Positions 11,045-22,500 of a stretch of 25,732 bases of DNA are shown in pieces. This DNA comes from Saccoglossus kowalevskii (lineage: Eukaryota > Hemichordata > Enteropneusta > Harrimaniidae). The notes under the pieces are model-generated. The model ran no database searches. It worked only from the letters and a program-made list of their open reading frames with translations, and was not told the DNA's origin. A program made the translations under genes and the position numbers. The DNA lies in assembly GCF_000003605.2 (NCBI RefSeq), contig NW_003113968.1:87693-113424 (forward strand), given 5' to 3'. Positions within the stretch are counted from its first letter, which is position 1, and the number at the start of each line of letters is the position of its first letter.

Positions 11045-11410
11045 GGGGAGTTGTTCAGCACTGAGATCAGATCTCGTTGAATTGTACTGGAGTTTAAGTA
11101 TCTAGTCATTGGAGTAGTGGAGTTTTACCGCGTTATTGTACTTGATGTTTGCAGAGTATAATAATACCAGTACCAGTTGAAACCTCATCTTTTGGCTTCG
11201 TGTTCGTATTTTATCATCGCCGCCAGGGAAGTCTTTCTGTTACTGTTGCCATTTTGGTATTTGAACCATCACACCTGTACTATACCAATTACGGTAATAT
11301 TATGTTGCGTGTGACATTGGCAAAAAATGTCCTTTCAAAAAATGTCCTTTGAATAGCTACGAGACAGTAACACAATTGCTATAGGTTACTTTAAAATCTA
11401 ATATTTGTCA

Positions 11411-11823
11411 ACGTAATGGCGTTGTAATCAGAGATGACAGTATCAAAATATACTTTCTTGTTACTTGCGTTGAATCACAAAAAATACTTCCTAAATGACC
11501 CATTATCTGAATTATCTGATACCTTAATAGTGATTAATGAAGATCACATCTAATGACTCTCATATCTGGATTTGGTTGGTTTCATTTTAGATCCGTGTTT
11601 TTGTCGGTCAAAATACATGTTTAACGAATTTCGCAGTACCTATTCTATTATATACATACACTATTATATATAATAGTATTTTAATAGTATGATATATATA
11701 TATATATGTTCTAATGTCTTGGTAATATATGATGGCAATACAATCTACAATTAATTGTAGTGACACGCCTTCAAAAGCACGGCTGCATTGAAGGTTGTGC
11801 GATACAAAGATAGTATGTTAAAT
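11411..11823 (+). repeat. Diverged repeat, copy A
   Basis: ATGGCGTTGTAATCAGAGATGACAGT-like start at 11416, then a CACAAAAAATACTTCC block, an AT-rich stretch, and GACACGCCTTCAAAA...GCGATACAAAGATAGTATG. The same blocks occur in the same order at 12838-13228. Identity is only moderate, so the duplication is old or these are members of one repeat family. Confidence 0.6.
11640..11707. repeat. AT-rich hairpin and TA microsatellite
   Basis: CTATTATATATAATAG (11661-11676) is a perfect palindrome followed by further AATAGTAT/ATACTATT inversions and a TA run to about 11707. It lies inside repeat copy A. Confidence 0.75.
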
Positions 11824-12837
11824 ATGCGTGCAATTTTATACACAATAACTGTGAGGGAACTCTAGATTGGCTGGCAGCAACATTATACAAACAGTATAGC
11901 CGTCACAGCGCTATCATTCAGACCCGAATACTGTCAAGCAGAATTCAAAAGAACTCTTGGTAAAATTTGTTCATGTGGTGATATTGATTAAACGCGTGGT
12001 CATCTCGATAATGATGAAGATCGGGTTATGCGTAGAAGATTTGTTTATTCCTGTGTATAGTACAGCGGTTATTAGTTTGACAGGAGAACTTCCCGTGGTA
12101 TGAAAACTGTTATAGTGTAATCAATATGACCCGCAATAAAACGTCTTTTATCGCAAACTGTTACTAATGTCTTGTGAAGAATATAACTGCTGCAGATATC
12201 GTACAGAAAATCAATTCAGTACTTTGAAGACATCCTGGTGAAAATGCCTTAACCTGGAGTGAATAGTATTTCCAAACCAATACCTAATGGTAACCTGGTC
12301 TTATTTTCGAAATACCACTGGCACATATACTAACATATCCATTTCTACATATCTAATATTGATAATATCAAACGATATATGACATATTACTGCACTTGCG
12401 TTATGTGAGCTACAAATGTATAATTATGTATGCTTACCGCTTCGCATGGCGTGTGATAAAAGTAAAACTGCAATGTTAACGTGTTTGACTATGTTTAGGA
12501 ATATAAGTGTGAACATAGAACATTACATTTCTTTTGTTTTATTATCACTGAAACCAGATTCGATACCGATATGTGTCCTATGTAACGATGCGTATCCATT
12601 GCGAGTATTTTAATTCAGCGATTAATCTTAGTCGCTTCAACATAAGGTTTCAATGAAGTACTACAAAAGCCAAGCCGAGATTACCCAGATTCTCCCTCAT
12701 GCCGCCAATTCTATTAACCTTTCATCGCTCTCGGCAATGCATGGCATACAAGACAGAATGGTTAATCTTAATGGCACCAGGTGGCGAGTAATGCAAAGCA
12801 GGGGAAACTTCGTTAAATTATCATCTCAGTCGACGAG
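11824..12837. other. No recognised gene; one weak open frame
   Basis: The 68-residue plus-strand frame at 12653-12859 has a mixed, somewhat protein-like composition (Q, N, S rich) and runs into repeat copy B, where it stops. It has no domain I recognise and is more likely a repeat relic than an exon. Confidence 0.4.
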
Positions 12838-13228
12838 ATGGCGTTGTAATCGGAGATGATAGTGTCATGCTATCATGATATCTCTTGTTAATGTCGGTAA
12901 ATTACACAAATGCTTTCTCAATGATCCTTCATCTGAAATAATCAGTGTCTAACCAATACTGTAACAATGATCCTCATATTACGGTGGGTAGGACTGTGCC
13001 GCTCTCAGTGTTGCTTATACGTACATAGCCTTCATGAGTGGGGTCAACATCTTCCGCTAGTATCTATGCTGTATATCTTTATATATATACTATTATTATA
13101 ACTATCAGTAAATGTCTGTATTATTGATATTTTTGTTATTATATTATGAAAGTACTCTCTTCCATAAATTGGTGAGACACGTTTTCAAAATTATGATATT
13201 ATGTGCTGCGTAATACAAAATACCATGT
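12838..13228 (+). repeat. Diverged repeat, copy B
   Basis: It matches copy A in block order: ATGGCGTTGTAATCGGAGAT at 12838, TTACACAAATGCTTTCTCAA, an AT-rich stretch, then GAGACACGTTTTCAAAA and GCGTAATACAAAATACCATG. A third partial copy of the middle block (ATGTACAGAAAACTTCCTCA) lies at about 13324-13372. Confidence 0.6.
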
Positions 13229-13372
13229 CAGCGTATCCCGTTATATGAAGGATGGATAACGACGACGTAACAGGTCGGGAATGGTCTCTGTTTGGGTTGA
13301 TATTGTCACTAAAGTTGTATTTCCACTTTGTATTATGTACAGAAAACTTCCTCACTGATCCCCGTTTATAGG

Positions 13373-15011
13373 CGTGATAAGGGATTTGAGTTCTTGTTAT
13401 TAAATCTACTTTAAATTATATACCTTAGCTTTTTTTATCAAAATACATCCGAAGACATTGTAATGAGATGTTACAACAATAAACATTGTTTTTGACCTTG
13501 TTAGTAGACATGATACCTTGAGGGTTTTAAGATTTGTGGCAATATTAACTGATGTGTCAGTGGAACGTGTTCTGCATCTAATGGAAATTGAGAAGGCAAC
13601 CTAAATTTGATATATTGGCCAGGACATGTTGTCCAAATGGTAGTTCAATTATTGATGAAGTAGCAACACGTGTATCGTATACGATGCACTACCCTTTCAT
13701 ATAAATTATTGGGGCTAAGGCCAAGATTATTATCATTTCGGTTACATTCCGTGTTAGAAAGATTCTAAAATTAACACAACAATAGTATCAAATCCGAGCT
13801 TTCGATTTTATATATTTCGATTAATATTTATCAGAATTAATGATCTGCAAAATGTTGTTAACATAATGAGATTAATTTAATTAAGGATAAATACATTATA
13901 CAATTTTCCTAATCGCCATCATAAAAAATAGTCGAGAAGTTTTTTAAAGGAAAATATTAGGGAGGATATCAAAACGAAAGGTGAATCACGTTATTGTGAT
14001 CAACAAATGAAATATCATTAATAATTCATTTAACCTCAATTTTGAAAGGCGCATTACTCAGTTCACCCTTGGCGGATTACATGTGATATTCGTAAAATTA
14101 TGTTTCGGTCAAAATAAATACAATTCATGATATATTATCTACTAGAGTGGTTTCGACATCGTTGTAACAATTGAAAAAAAAACGCTTTAAAATCAAGAAA
14201 CTGTTATTGTAAATATTGTTTGAATTAAAATTTTAGGAGAAAATTCTACTCGTATGAAAATTGATTACAACAATAATTATCACAACAATACATTTTATAA
14301 ATGTATATTATAAAATTATAAAAATACATAAACAATTTGTTTTGAATCAGTTATAATTAAATATAACATACATACATTTATGACATTCAAACAAACCAAT
14401 TTGCGCTTCACATAAATTATTTTTAAGCAACTTCAAAGCTGTTATCAGTATGTAATATCAAATCCGGACAACATTGTATCATTATAAATTCTTGACATAA
14501 TTAATGTCTAATACATTCTCCAATATTGAAAAAAATAGGCAAGGCATGAAGGTGAAATATATTATATACTATGGGGAACCGTACTGATGACTAGGTAATA
14601 ATTAAAATTCATTGCGGTAATAATTATTATTGAAATAAAAAAAACGAACGCAGTTCGAACAACAATAATAAACATAAAAAGCCGTAACACAGCAACATTC
14701 TCTTTTTTTATTTGCACACAGAAATAACATAATAGTTTACAGCAACAAAAGCGTACACAAACTGAAAAAAACTGAAAAGTCAGCAGCAGCGTTGACTGCT
14801 ACCAGTGATACAGCTATATACACTATTACTGATATCCAGTGTCCAATATTTAGCAATCACGTGCAAGGAACACATGAAAAAGGCAACAACGGCTTTTGAA
14901 GAACGTGCCTAGATGGATACAGTACTTCGTAAGCTCATTTAATTAAAGACCCACATCACACCGCGACAGTATTATGAATTTGTAACCATGTTTAATGTTT
15001 AGCTTTTTTAA
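13373..15011. other. Very AT-rich intergenic stretch without genes
   Basis: 13800-14720 is markedly richer in A and T than its surroundings, with many short inverted AT words (for example TTTTATAAATGTATATTATAAAA at about 14293). I see no exon, RNA gene or named repeat. Confidence 0.5.
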
Positions 15012-15212
15012 TGACATCTCAAGAACTAATCGTGACATTTCAATGAAACATGGTACATAGATGCATGTGTTCAATGCGCAGACATGATTAGTTTTGAATT
15101 CCCTCATTATTGTAGATAACAGTATCATTACAATCACCTTTGCAGATAGGGACATGCAATCAATGAAATAATGATGACATCGGACACGAGATGTGACTAA
15201 TGTATCAACCAT
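15012..15212 (+). repeat. Degenerate repeat, copy 2
   Basis: GACATTTCAATGAAACATGG, TACATAGATGCATG and GGACATGCAATCAATGAAAT ... GTGACTAATGTATCAACC match the array at 5630-6235. The 89-residue minus-strand frame over it (14943-15212) is not supported as a gene. Confidence 0.6.
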
Positions 15213-16424
15213 GTTGTATTATCGTGTTAACAAAGCAATGCCCAACAACACATTCCATTCAGCTCGTAGACAGTTCTGCTATAATCAGTACTTTTTCTAA
15301 ATAAATAACTCACAACTTATTAAAACTAGTATTGGGCGAAATTACAAAAGAGAAGATACTTTACTTGTACAATGCACTGTGACCACAGATTTAATTCTGC
15401 AACATGTATAGGGGACCTGGAGATTGAAAGTGGATGAAAGCATGTAATTACATTTTCATTGTGAGACACACATAAGAATGGATATATCAAGAAATGGCAA
15501 CTCTCAATGGATCGACTATTTCGGCAAATCGGCAACAGATACATAATGGCAAAAACATCACATGTGAAGATCAAACTCGATGTTTTCCATGCATTACAAA
15601 GTGTTTGAATACTGGACAAGAAAAACAAAATAATATTATACTCCAGAGACTCTATCAAGAATTCCATCTCTGAACATTAAATATACGTGGATAAGCAGCC
15701 CTCAATGTTAAAGCAATTAAGCAAATTAATAACCAAAAAATACATAATGAGGTTGCTTATCTAAAATTCCGGTTAGTGCTTGAACAAATAGAAACGAAAA
15801 ATTACATAGGAAGCTGGATAAAATTGTTAGATGGCGCATATTAGGTATACATGTAGTTTATTTGCTACTTTTCTCACTTTCTTATCGTCGTAATAGAAAC
15901 ATTCAAGACAAGATGACCGGCAGCATAAGTCGATTTTTTGAAAACATCACACAGAAATCGTTCCAACACATGATATATTTGGCATTAATTGGTGTTTCTC
16001 GGGGTTACATGAATGAACAATAATATGATGATAGTCATTTGCAAATTAGCGAACTATAGTATTAAGCACGTAGATGAATTGCAGATTCATTTACATGCCG
16101 AGATGAAAAATGATACTTGAAGTACAATACGGAGTGCTCCCTGACTATGGATTTACTCCTACTTCAATACGAATACAGAGCGTGTAGATATCCTCTATAA
16201 AGCATCGTCGTTATTGAAAGTAGTATTACTATTGAGAAGAGATTCTCAAAAGAGAACATACTCCACTTTCACTACGTGTCATTTATGAATTCAAAAAACG
16301 CAATTCAGCTCTCGTAAATGTTTGAAAAATCTACTGCGCTTGTCAGTAGATTGGGAAGCATGGCAAATGCATGGGACATGAAAATCAAACCCATTAATGG
16401 GGATTGTAACTGTCTATCCTTTAA
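15213..16424. other. Intergenic, no supported gene
   Basis: The 113-residue minus-strand frame at 15326-15667 is the longest here. It is rich in Cys, Ile, Leu and Ser, as random AT-rich sequence often is, and lacks a domain or neighbouring exon. Confidence 0.45.
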
Positions 16425-16985
16425 TGACGATTTCGCTTTCAAAAAGTCCGGTGTTCTAAGCTCTTCGTGAAATTAGGTGTTCGTATGCAAGAGATTTTCC
16501 ACACAAACACGACAAATTTATTTATTTAGCGGTTGTCTTAATGTTGCCCGTTTGGCTATGAAAGTTTGGTATTTTTTCCTGATTTGTCACCGTAACGCCA
16601 TAAGTTACAGCGTGCGGTAATTTTGTGGTATTTTACAGGGTATTTTCATCCTACCATATAAGAAAATGCGAATTCCAAATATGGAATGATTACGCGTGTA
16701 AGCGTCCTCTAGTAATAAAAACAAACATGGCTGCCACCAGGGTTTGATCGGAATCCACACAAAGAAGTTCGCTGATTCTGTTCTAAACTTTTTGGATTTC
16801 GGCATTCTCATGATGTATCCTTGGAAGGAAAGGATGTTTAATAATAAGATTATTACTAGGATACCTCAAAGTATACACTCAGACAGTACGCCGTCGCATC
16901 TACCTCTGCTGCGCGTCGGTCGATAATTCCGCTGTACTGTCTTCAAGCATACTTTGAGGTATCCTCGTAATGACCTCATAGTATC
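16425..16985 (-). mobile_element. Composite dispersed element, two modules and a terminal hairpin
   Basis: The left module (about 16425-16589; ATGACGATTTCGCTTTCAAA, GTGTTCT..GCTCTTCGTG, AATTAGGTGTTCGTAT, CCTGATTTGT) matches the reverse complement of 22240-22400. The right module (about 16584-16985) matches the reverse complement of 7130-7375. The other two copies each hold one module, and both end near CCTGATTTGTCACCGTAACG at 16576-16595. No transposase frame is seen, so it is non-autonomous. The two opposing open frames across 16605-16926 are by-products. The strand given follows the 7130 copy. Confidence 0.75.
16853..16972. repeat. Large hairpin at the right end of the composite element
   Basis: The arm starting TTACTAGGATACCTCAAAGT (16853-16893) pairs with the complement of the arm ending CTTTGAGGTATCCTCGTAA (16929-16972). 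About 40 bp pair with a few mismatches around a loop of about 35 bp containing CGCGTCGGTCGAT. Confidence 0.85.
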
Positions 16986-18889
16986 GACCATATCGTGAGT
17001 TGACTATGCCGGGTGATGTGGGCACGCATCTGATTGGATTTGAATTGCAATTCTAATATTTGATCGCGTGGGAGCTTGGCAAAGTCTTACAATTGAAAGG
17101 CTGTTGTTGTCATTTATATCAACTTCTATTAAATCATGTTTTGTTCATATAAACTTGCATCACTTGTACGCAGACTTTATCTAAAGCGAAATTTAACATT
17201 AAATTGTTATTTTCCATGTAATTTTGTCTTTTATTCAAAAAACTTGTAAATAACTAAAGAGACAACTAAACAAATCAATTGCTCTAGATTTAGAATATCA
17301 TAATTACATGGCTTATAGAAATAGAAAAAAAGACCAATCACAACGACGCATTCTAAGCACCAATGTACTGGTGTATCATATATACGCTATATGTCAATGT
17401 CAATCACGTTAAAATCGAGATAATGTCGGTTCACCCCTATCTTGTCGACCTTTCCCGAACGTCGACCTTTCAGCGTATTTTCACGAATATTTGTTTGTAT
17501 ATCGGACTCAGGATATCAATGGAAATGAGTTTTAATTTTTAAAAAATAGAGGTGAATTCAAATATTTTAGAATAAAAATGTGTCGGTAGCGAAGATATTC
17601 TGAAAAAGATTGCAATTGAACGTACGAATAACCTCGTGGCTCGTAGAGAGGGCCGAAGCTGATTGTAGTTTATATTTAGTTTATTGATCTGTACAAATAT
17701 ATCTTTCTCAAGTGACTGGAATCGAAATTATTGTTAATACCGTCTATAATTGTGACAACGGTTGGATTCCAGGCTAAGTATTAAATACAATGTAGCTTGA
17801 AGCTAGAAAACAATTTCGTGAATAAACTATACATCCTTGGGGGAATAATAAAAATACCATATACAATCTTTTCAGATTATCCATTCATTTGGTTATATTT
17901 ACTGTAAAGCTTTGCAAAAGTGAATTTAAATTCAAACACGAGGCTATAGTTTGTGATTGGGATGGTTCTCTAGAACATACATGCATTATACATTAAAACA
18001 ATTCCGCATTCGTCTAAGATATTGTGGGCGCTTTTGAAGTGCAATAGAATATCCACCAGTTCTAGTCGGGGTAGTCTTTGTAAGTTTATAAATGCTTTCA
18101 GAAAAATGAAAATTAACTGTAATCCAAATCCATGGGTAATCTGAAACTATTATACAAGCATAGATTACGTCAATGATGTAAATAGTGATATTATAAATTT
18201 GAAAGGGTAGGAAAGAAAACATGCTCGGATGAATAAAACCAAACATAAAGAAATTATAGTTTCTTTCATTGTACATATAAAAAAAATTCAGAATGACGTA
18301 ATCATGCACAAAAGACCCCTTAAGATTTGTTCATTTGTAGATTCATCGGTTTGCTATATTTATTAATATTTCATTTAATATGTAGAATTAATATACGTAG
18401 AGGAGAATGGTCGTACATATAGCATCAGACTATGTCAGTCAAATTATATTCCGTTTTCTTGACTTATCTCTCTAATAATCGGCCAATTCACCTTTTTTTC
18501 AACTGGTGGAGGGTCTTCCATGGTAAATGTTGTAAAGAATTCCATTAAAACAGGTCACACATTTCAGGCGTATGTATATGATTATTTATGAATAAATAAA
18601 ATCGTGACAAAAATACAAGATTTTATATTATACCAAGATACAATTTCAGTTTAGTATTATTTAGATTAGAGCTATAATGGAGTTTCAGCTTTTCCATGCG
18701 TTCGTGATACAATTTTATTCCATATCTTGAAGGGTGGTGGCCACGGTCGTTGCGCCGAGCATGTGCGACCCATGTGTTAATTAACATTGATTTTTCCATA
18801 GTCCAGTACGCTCTTCGAGTGAAGATGTGCACTAATTTTCATTACCCCCGGGGACTCCTCCGATACCTTCCAATCACCAAAGAAATTAC
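16986..18889. other. Intergenic or intron of the minus-strand candidate, no gene seen
   Basis: AT-rich with no clear exon. A 10-bp direct repeat GTCGACCTTT lies at about 17445-17470. The 107-residue minus-strand frame at 17986-18309 is aromatic- and Ile-rich without a domain. If the candidate first exon at 18953 is real, its next exons would lie here or further left, but I could not identify them. Confidence 0.4.
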
Positions 18890-18953
18890 CTAATAAAGCT
18901 TGGTAACGTCTCGGTTTATGCTCGTTGGTCTGCGCAACAGTCAAAGTCGCCAT
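18890..18953 (-). CDS. Possible first coding exon of a divergent gene
   Basis: On the minus strand AAAGATGGCGACTTTGAC puts an ATG (18953) in a good translation context that also resembles the AAGATGGCG motif of many animal 5' ends. It reads MATLTVAQTNEHKPRRYQAL L and reaches a donor G|GTAATT after 18890 (phase 1). A second donor, AAG|GTATCG, after 18867 would give 29 residues in phase 0. Just upstream, at about 18976-18990, is a GCATGCGC NRF-1-like site. The exon lies head-to-head with UBXN8, start codons about 550 bp apart, which would fit a bidirectional promoter. I do not recognise the product and found no second exon. A single small chance frame is the main alternative. Confidence 0.3.
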
Positions 18954-19097
18954 CTTTGTCCATATGAGACCCATATCCCGCGCATGCGTGGTGCGACGAC
19001 CACCGCTCTTTAACCAAAGAAAAAAAAACTTCGCAATGAGAATTTATTTCATACTGTATAAATATAGCTTTGCCTCGGATGAATGAAAACCACAATC

Positions 19098-19261
19098 CAG
19101 TGGCGGCGGCACGGGGCAGGGCGGGGAAATACTAGTAGAGTTAAAGAGGGTCTAGATTTCAAGCAAGCCCCTGGACCCCCTAGTAAGGTCGCGCATTTGG
19201 CGCGAAATTGGTGAGCAGATCTCGCCCCCCGCAAATTTTGCGGGGGGTGCCGTCGCCTATG
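19098..19261. mobile_element. 164-bp GC-rich inverted-repeat element
   Basis: The ends CAGTGGCGGCGGCAC and GTGCCGTCGCCTATG are inverted complements with three mismatches in 15. They are flanked by the direct repeat CAATC at 19093-19097 and 19262-19266. The inside is strikingly GC-rich for this window and holds a perfect hairpin of CCCCCCGCAAA and its complement (19225-19247). It is too short to code for a transposase; the 79-residue minus-strand frame through it is a by-product. It sits about 240 bp upstream of the UBXN8 start codon. Confidence 0.7.
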
Positions 19262-19398
19262 CAATCCATCAATTAAACTGTGTATCAAGCACTATTGGTT
19301 AATCGCGCACTTTTAAATAAAATATTTCGTGATTGTATACTATTGAAAATACTCGTACATCAACCGGTTTGCTGCATACAGCTACAATCCATTCAAAG

Positions 19399-19410
19399 AG
19401 CGCCACCTAG
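19399..19410 (-). promoter_or_regulatory. CTCF-like motif in the UBXN8 upstream region
   Basis: The minus strand reads CTAGGTGGCGCT, matching the AGGTGGCGC core bound by bilaterian CTCF. It lies 91 bp before the UBXN8 ATG, between that gene and the possible divergent exon. Single-motif evidence only. Confidence 0.3.
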
Positions 19411-19500
19411 AGATGGTTTAGAGTTAGGACACGTCGATTTATTGGGTCAAAGTTGAAAGGTGAAAAAACAGTTACTGCGTGAGTGCAAATCCAGGTTAAG

Positions 19501-22500
19501 ATGGGTACAGATTGGGTCTTATTCATGGTGTTTTCGTTATGCCTTGGATCACTAACGTTCTATCAGATAGGTAAGAATTTAGCAATCACTGTGTTGACGT
19601 TCGGCATAAAACAACATGATTGCCTTTGCCTTAAATTCGAATGATAACGTTGTGTAGTGAGTTGTGGTGTTTGGCCTTCTAGTTCTAGGGTAGGATTGTC
19701 TAGGTCGGTTAAAGTACACATTGGGTAGTGTTAGGTTATAGAAATTTACATATCAACGAATCCCCCATGACGCGAAGACCGGGAATTGTGAGCTACAGAA
19801 CTGCAGCTAGGGTTTGTAGTAAGGTAGTCTCACGATACAAATTCAAAACAATATTTAAGATACAGAGCTTTTCGGAAATAAGGTACGGGTTGGGTATAGG
19901 CATGGTGTAGGTAAAAGGTCTATATGGTCAAATGTTTCAACATGCTTTGGAGTTTGAATCCTACTCAAAATAGTAATTATATACTAAAATTTTGTATCCA
20001 AAATGGCTGCATACGTAACACGAATGATGATAAATATCTAATACCAGAGGTACATTACTTGGGGTTTGCAACTACGGTGACATGATACCAAGATCCCGTT
20101 TCAATCTCGCTCTCGCATAAGTGTTCCAACTCAGAAAAAAGCGAATGCGCATGCCCGAGGTAACTAGGATACTGAGATGTCCAGGTGGATCAAAATAGCT
20201 GCTCATGTTATGACGGATTACAATAACTATATTGTTTTATTACAAACCGCCTATGTCAGGTCAGAAGGTCGTAGCATCAGTCTCACTATCTTCTACGAGA
20301 TGAGACTTGAATGGGATCTTGGCATGATGTCACCATACAGTACTATGCACGTTGCAAACCCCAAGTAATGTACCTCTGCTAATAGTTATTGCAGAATTTA
20401 TGATCTACGTTTCGTCCTGGAATATTTGAATCATAGTTCATTGACTTGTGAATTACCCTAATTTTGTAATGACTAAAATGAAGACTGATTCAACTTATAA
20501 TCACTTTAAAAAGTTTTTAGCTTAGGAGTTAAGTTACACTTGAACTGTGATAGTGTACTAGAGAAAATTCAGTAATATGTCATATTTTCTGAAATTTGTG
20601 AAGATAAAATTTGTCTTGTAATTGGTTCTAGCATTCTGAATAATGAAATCTATATAACTTCGGATGCCATAATTTCATTTCCCCAGAAACTGAAATTAAC
20701 CTAAAAAAAACATTGATGTCAACACAAGTAAATTGAGGCATGTATTGAATCTAGTGTGCCATTCTTGTTGGCATTCAGTCGTCTATATCTGTGATGTGAA
20801 AATGATTGAATTGAGTTAATCATCTTTTGTGCAAGTGGCCGAATGCCATAGCGTGTCAGTGTTTACAAACAAGCCTTAATTTCTGCGTATGCATGGTGAC
20901 AATCGCCGCCTGCTTTAAAAACTTGTATATTGTGTATTTTTAGATCTGCAAGGACTACTTGGCATATTTGTTATTTCTTTGCTATGTCTGGGATTGATGA
21001 CAATGCTAATATTTCTCCTTGGTAACCATGTGGAGTACCTACTACAGAATTTTCACAGTAGAAGGAGAAAAAAGGTTGTCATACAACAAGGTAAGTACAG
21101 TTAGTCTTATTTTCACTTTTGTAAATTATAGCATTTAGCACAGTTTGATCACTGCATGGAATGAGCTTGGGCTATACTTAAATTCAGAAAGTTAGGTGGC
21201 CTTAATTTTTAATGCAATTTGTGCATTCTAAATTATGTCTATATTAGGGAAGCCAATTTTTTTTTTATGAAAATACTATTTTTATTTATTTTTTGGAAAT
21301 AATGGTACAGTTTGAATTCATACCTGCCAAGTTATGGTTTTCGCCTATTAACTGGAACATAATTTTTCAGGGTTTTTTTGAAGCAACAAGTATTTGAGTT
21401 ATGTGACTTTATAAATGTAATAGTAACTGTAATATTAGTTTATGGTTTCAATTAATTTAAAAAAAACTATCACCAATAAACTAATACCGAGTATGAAAAG
21501 TTCTCAATCAAAACATGTTTTCCTAAAGTCTGTCTTGTACTGTACATATTGTGGCAAATAAAGTTGAAAGGTTTAAACTGACACAAGATAAGTGTGGGGC
21601 TGGGCTTATTGTTCTCATAGGTCTAATTATTTATTAATTTATATTTGATGATATCAGGTCTTAGTGAAGATGAGTTGAATACCAAAAAAGAAGCATCAAG
21701 GCAGAAACTACAAGGGGAGCATACAGTGAAGGTATTATTTTTTATTTATTTTGCATCTCTACACTATTTGCTTTGGATGTTCTAACTCGCGGTCATGAGA
21801 TTTGGCTTGTTAATTAGCATTCAACACATGTACGATTAATAGTGTAAAGTAGCCTGTACAGACCTGTAGCCTTAGAACATGTATATGCATGCTACGTAGT
21901 GAGACATGTGTCAATCAATCACTTTATGAAACCTCGGTAACATAGTAGCAGCAAGGGTGCTAATACAGCCAAGCAAAAATTACTCTATATACATAAAGCT
22001 GCAACAGAATACATCATGAAATGAATTAGACAGGAAATAGGTAGAAGCTCATCATTCACGCTGGACAAAGTTGATACATGTAATTGCAACATATTTTAAA
22101 ATAGATTTGATGCCGCATCCACAGTCAGCTGGCGCACACGTGATAACAAAATAAATGCGATATTTACTATATTTGGGCTGCCATCTTGAATGCGGCATAA
22201 AACTAAGTAAGAGACGAGTTGTGAAACGTGTTTTTCAGATTCCTACAAATCAGGACAAAAATGCCAATCTTTCACAGAAATATAACAAAATTCGATTGAA
22301 TTCGTTGTTTTTGTGTGAAAAAATCCCTTAAATACGAACACCTAATTACACGAAGAACATAGAACACTTTCCCTGGGGTATTTGAAACCGAAATTGTCAT
22401 CTAACTGTAAGGCTGTCGCTGATTGGCTGCTGAGCTGGAATGACAATTTTTGGTTTCAAATACTCCAGGAAAGTGTTCTATGTATAATATAATAATATAT

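Noticed and set aside
12653-12859. 68-residue plus-strand frame as a gene
   Set aside because: It has no recognisable domain and its end is repeat copy B; no flanking exon was found.
14943-15667. 89- and 113-residue minus-strand frames
   Set aside because: The first overlaps a degenerate repeat; the second is Cys/Ile/Leu-rich with no domain or conserved motif.
17986-18309. 107-residue minus-strand frame rich in aromatic residues
   Set aside because: AT-rich sequence readily gives Phe/Ile/Tyr-rich frames; no membrane-protein pattern or partner exon was found.
19049-19288. 79-residue Arg/Pro-rich minus-strand frame
   Set aside because: It is produced by the GC-rich inverted-repeat element at 19098-19261.
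20177-20368. 63-residue plus-strand frame
   Set aside because: It lies wholly inside the hAT-like MITE in UBXN8 intron 1.
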